A stretch of 50,857 nt of DNA from assembly GCA_032358255.1 (NCBI GenBank), contig JAULBX010025730.1, positions 6,221 to 57,077 on the forward strand. Direction: 5' to 3'. The DNA is from Heterotrichella gracilis. Its lineage: Eukaryota; Sar; Xanthophyceae; Tribonematales; Xanthonemataceae. Positions 47,457 through 50,857 of the stretch are shown here, piece by piece (position 1 is the first letter of the stretch; the number at the start of each line of letters is the position of its first letter). Made by a program: the position numbers and the translations under genes. A model generated the notes under the pieces. It ran no database searches. It had not been told where the DNA came from and saw nothing but the letters and a program-made list of their open reading frames with translations.

Positions 47457-50400
47457 ATGACGTACCCCGCCTCCCACCACCACTCGCACGCGTACACCTC
47501 CGACATTGCCTCCTCGTTAGCCACAGTGGGCAGCAAACTCAAGGCCGTGGGCTCCCATGTGGTGCACTCCATCTCCACTGGCTACGAAAAGTTCGCTCAG
47601 CCGGAGGGTACCGACAGGGAGAAAGTGGAGAGCGCCAGGTTTGCGTTCATCGAGCTCCCACCCAGCAACGGGCAGCGATACGGGCAACGCAAGCCCGTGT
47701 TGCTTCTCAGCTACAGCACTGGTTTTCAAATATGGGACATCGAGCGCCCCAGTCAACCGAGAGAGGTGGAGTCACGGAGGGACGGGGGGGTGAGGTGCGT
47801 AAACGCCTTGGGAAGAGGGGAAACGTGGGCGATACCCGTGCATGGATATCCTTTGACGACAGATACGTAGTGTGTTGCCTGGTGCAGTGGTCAGTAACGC
47901 GGTGCAGCCTTGACCCAGATCGCCCAGGGGATATGCATGCATTGCTGTGGGGAGAGTGGTCTCGGGTAGCGGAGTTGCGTCGCGCTTTGTACGGGTCCCT
48001 TGTTGTAAGTTGTTCGTTCTGGTTTATGTATGCGAGCAACGAGCTTGCCTGGTAGTTGCGTTCCCTGTGTCGCACTCTGCCATGGCTGTTTCCATTCTTC
48101 ATATACATGCACAGCAGCGCTATGTGCCACTGGACTGGAAACAGTACGCATACATATGAAACTGCTTTTTTGTTGGTGTTTAAAACATATTCTGTCTGTG
48201 CACACGGCGTTAAACCCCATCACTAGTCTCAATCTAGGGTATTACTGGGGATCTCCTCAACCCTAAGGTCGTCCCTTGTGGCAATTCCTGCCCACTTCCT
48301 CTCTTTCAAGTGACACTTCGCATTTCCCATTGTGCGAGCATGCTCCTCTGTGCTTCCACGAAGCACCTGGTGCCCTGGTGCGTTGCAGTTTGCCCAGTTT
48401 AGCTAGTGGTTGCGCCAATTATTCACGACAACTCAACTTCAGCAGAAGCGCAATCCAGACTTTGCAAAAGCCAAGGAAGGCGGCATAGAAGGCATGCATA
48501 GCCCGCATGGAGAGTTGGTGAGGGTAGCCAACCCGCCGAAGGGAATAGGTGGTTGTAATACGTAATAATAAAGCAGTATTGTTATTGGTAGCGTCTCTAT
48601 TATCACATGCACCCAAACCCTCCAAAGGGGGAGAACGATAACATAGGGGGAGTGGTAACGAAGGGTATGTGACTGGTGAAACGTGGGTGTGGATGTCGTC
48701 ATGTAGTATGATACTGGTTCATACTCAAAGTCCTACGTTACAAACCAGTCCCACGTACATGAGAACTCAACACCCGCACTCACACCTCCTCCCCTTCCCC
48801 CCTCCGCTGTAGATGCATCGAGCCCCTCCCCAACCCCACCACCCCCGACACCCCCTCCTCCCCTTTCTTCGGCCTGCGCCCCCTGCTGGCACTGGCACCC
48901 ACGGACAGCTCCCCCATGGTGTTTGCACAGCCACGCACCACCACCACCACCTCCACCACCACCACACCACCCACCTCCGCCAACACCCTCCAGCTCTACT
49001 CGCTCCACACCCACTCCTACGTGCAAGCCCTAGGGTTTTCCAGCAGGGTTCTGGGCGTGCAGTGCAGCACCCGGGTGTTGGTGGTGGCGCTGGAGGGCCA
49101 GATCCAGGCCTTTGATGGGGGTACCCTCCAGCACCTCTTCACGGCGGTTACCGCGCCCCCCTTGGGGGGGTTTTCAGGGGACGCGGGTGGTGGAGGTGGC
49201 GGGGCGGCTGCAGGGGGTGTGCCGCTGGCCCTAGGGCCGCGGTGGCTGGCATATGCGTCCAACCAGGTGGGCCCACAAACCCTAGGTTCTAAATTAAAAC
49301 CCTAAAGCAGGTAGGCACACAAAACCCTAAAGCCTAAGGCAGGTGGGGCCCGCGCTGGCTGGCATATGCGTCCAACCAGGTGGGCACACAAACCCTACAC
49401 CTTAATCGGGTGGAGGCATCCTAATCCTAAAACCAAGTAGAGGCAAAGAGTGTAAAAGCCTATGCAGGAACTCTAAGCGCTGGCCCCATGCACAGATGCC
49501 AACCCTCACCCATGGACTCAAACTGTGGCCTTCATGCCAACATCCACAGCACAGTGAGTGATTGCACTGGAACACAAACGTAAACACCAGCTTGTCGGCT
49601 TGGATGTGCTTGCAGGTGGTTCTATGATACGGATATTTGATTTGTAGTCATCTTTGTACACAAACGAAAATGCATCTATAGGTTTTTTGTGGGCAAGCCA
49701 GGCAGGGCTTCACAATTGATCAATTCCTGTGCTTGCAGGTGGTCCAATCGGGGAGCGGCGAGGGGGTGCCCACCCGACAGCGCATCCCTGCCCCCGGCAC
49801 CTCACCCCCGGGCCCCGCCCCCCTCCCCGCCGCCATGTCCCGCCTAGCGCTGGCATCTGGCAAGCAGCTGGGTGCCACGCTGTCTCGGCTGGGCAAGGAC
49901 GGGTACCACTACCTGTCAAGCCAGTACCAGGTGGGTGCTGCAGACCCTAAAACCCTTCAAAGCAGGGACTGGTAAATTTAGCCAGTGTGCTATTGCATGT
50001 TAGCCATTGCCAGGCAGATTCAGTGGGTGCGGTTGTTGGGATGATGGCGAGGTGGTGGGGCGCCACGCTGTCTCGGCTGGGCAAGGATGGGTACCACTAC
50101 CTGTCCAGCGAGTACCAGGTGGGTGGGATGGGGTGGGTTTGTTTTTGCATTACTGGCGCACAAGCTCCAGAACAGTTAAATAGTGCAGGGGAAGGCCAAC
50201 ACCAGGCAGTGCAACATCTTGTACCTGCGCACACGCCACATAATGGGTGTTCTGCATTATTGGGATAGCAGGAGCGTGAAGTGCATGGCTTGTTGGCCTC
50301 CACATACGCCACGCATAGTACTTGTCACCAGCCTACCCTTAATGCGCAACCCATCCCCGCAGGTATGGAAGCACGCGGGCGGCGCCGCCGGCGCCGACGC

Positions 50401-50857
50401 CCCCTCCCCACCCCCCGACGCCGACGCGGCGGGCACCGTCCTGGTGCGCGACGTCGTCACCCGAACGGTGGTGGCGCACTTCCGCGCGCACCCCTCCCCC
50501 CTGCGCTTCCTGCAATGGGACCCCTCGGGCACCCTCCTTGTCACTGCATCCATCCACGGGCACAACATCAACGTGTTCCACGTGGCGCCATCTGTGGGCG
50601 GATCGGCGCCCGGCGGCCCGGCGCGCGTCGGCAGGGCGGTCCATCTGCTCCAGCTGCACCGGGGGGTGACCCCGGCGCTGGTGCAGGAGGCGTCGTTCAG
50701 CCGGGATGGGGGCCTGGTGGCGGTGGGGACGGCGCGGGGGACGGTGCATGTGTTTGCGCTGGCGGCGGCGCCCGGGGCGGACGTGCCGCCGCATCTGGCG
50801 GCCGTGGCGGCGGGGCGGGGCGATATCGGCCGCAGCGGCCAGGGTTCGTTCCTGGCG
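47457..50857 (+). CDS. ATG18-like WD40/BCAS3-domain protein, 3' end outside window
   Basis: Exons 47457-47794, 48813-49266, 49739-49930 and 50363 to the window end are in phase, giving about 493 residues so far. The order of motifs matches the plant ATG18f/g/h group of beta-propeller proteins with a BCAS3 domain: KPVLLLSYSTGFQIWDIE, a DGGVR-type turn, LQLYSLHTHSYVQALGFSS, LVVALEGQIQAFDG, RWLAYASNQ, FLQWDPSGTLLVTASIHGHN then INVFHV, and HLLQLHRGVTPALVQEASFS. Such proteins bind phosphoinositides on membranes and act in autophagosome formation. At the place of the FRRG lipid-binding motif this protein has QLHRG. The ATG at 47457 gives MTYPASHHHSHAYTSDIASS. The first intron is 1,018 bp. The exon end at 49930 is duplicated. 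Confidence 0.87.
49354..49388 (+). repeat. Copy of the end of the second ATG18-like exon
   Basis: TGGCTGGCATATGCGTCCAA followed by CCAG and GTGGGC recurs 115 bp downstream of the exon end at 49266, with its donor. No acceptor. Confidence 0.83.
50055..50125 (+). repeat. Copy of the end of the third ATG18-like exon
   Basis: Encodes GATLSRLGKDGYHYLSSEYQ followed by GTGGGT. The working exon (GATLSRLGKDGYHYLSSQYQ) ends 188 bp earlier. About 95% of the bases agree, so this is a young duplication. It has a donor but only a weak acceptor context. Confidence 0.88.

Noticed and set aside
46952-47578. Minus-strand open frame of about 200 codons
   Set aside because: It overlaps the start of the ATG18-like gene on the opposite strand, and its product matches nothing recognisable.

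Overview
The window looks like nuclear DNA of a green alga (chlorophyte-type). The multi-exon genes have dense GT-AG introns with GTGGGT or GTGAGT donors. Plant/algal forms of conserved eukaryotic proteins are present, and TTTAGGG/CCCTAAA telomere-like motifs are scattered through introns and spacers. I cannot fix genus or species. No RNA gene, prokaryotic operon, CRISPR array or intact transposon was recognised.

Layout. (1) 1-18050, + strand: the 3' two thirds of an ATM protein kinase gene. I could join 32 exons (about 2,020 residues) through the HEAT, FAT, kinase and FATC regions to the stop codon. The reading phase is consistent at every junction except one, at a run of nine G. (2) 19054-37725, - strand: six tandem, intronless F-box/leucine-rich-repeat paralogues with partly shared flanking sequence. 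Each has an ATGCATGCATGCATATG-type element 350-610 bp upstream. (3) 40145-42609, + strand: a two-exon U-box/armadillo E3 ligase. (4) 43477-46590, - strand: a six-exon Nudix hydrolase (324 aa, NUDX9-like) with a probable organelle-targeting N-terminus. (5) 47457 to the window end, + strand: a WD40/BCAS3-type ATG18-like autophagy protein, 3' end outside the window.

Most striking observation: most ATM exons, and exons of the Nudix and ATG18-like genes, have one or more partial, decaying copies beside them in the flanking intron. Copies upstream of an exon keep the acceptor and exon start but lose the donor. Copies downstream keep the exon end and donor but lose the acceptor. The hand-counted offsets cluster around 175-205 bp, close to a nucleosome repeat, with smaller groups near 93-118 and 58-65 bp. 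The single-exon F-box genes and the U-box gene show nothing comparable. This looks like recurrent small tandem duplication that survives only where an intact exon remains. It may be a route of intron growth, or a source of decoy splice sites.

Functional context: ATM is the apical double-strand-break kinase. The F-box and U-box proteins are predicted ubiquitin-ligase components. The ATG18-like protein belongs to autophagy and the Nudix enzyme to nucleotide clean-up. Nothing shows that these neighbours act in one pathway.
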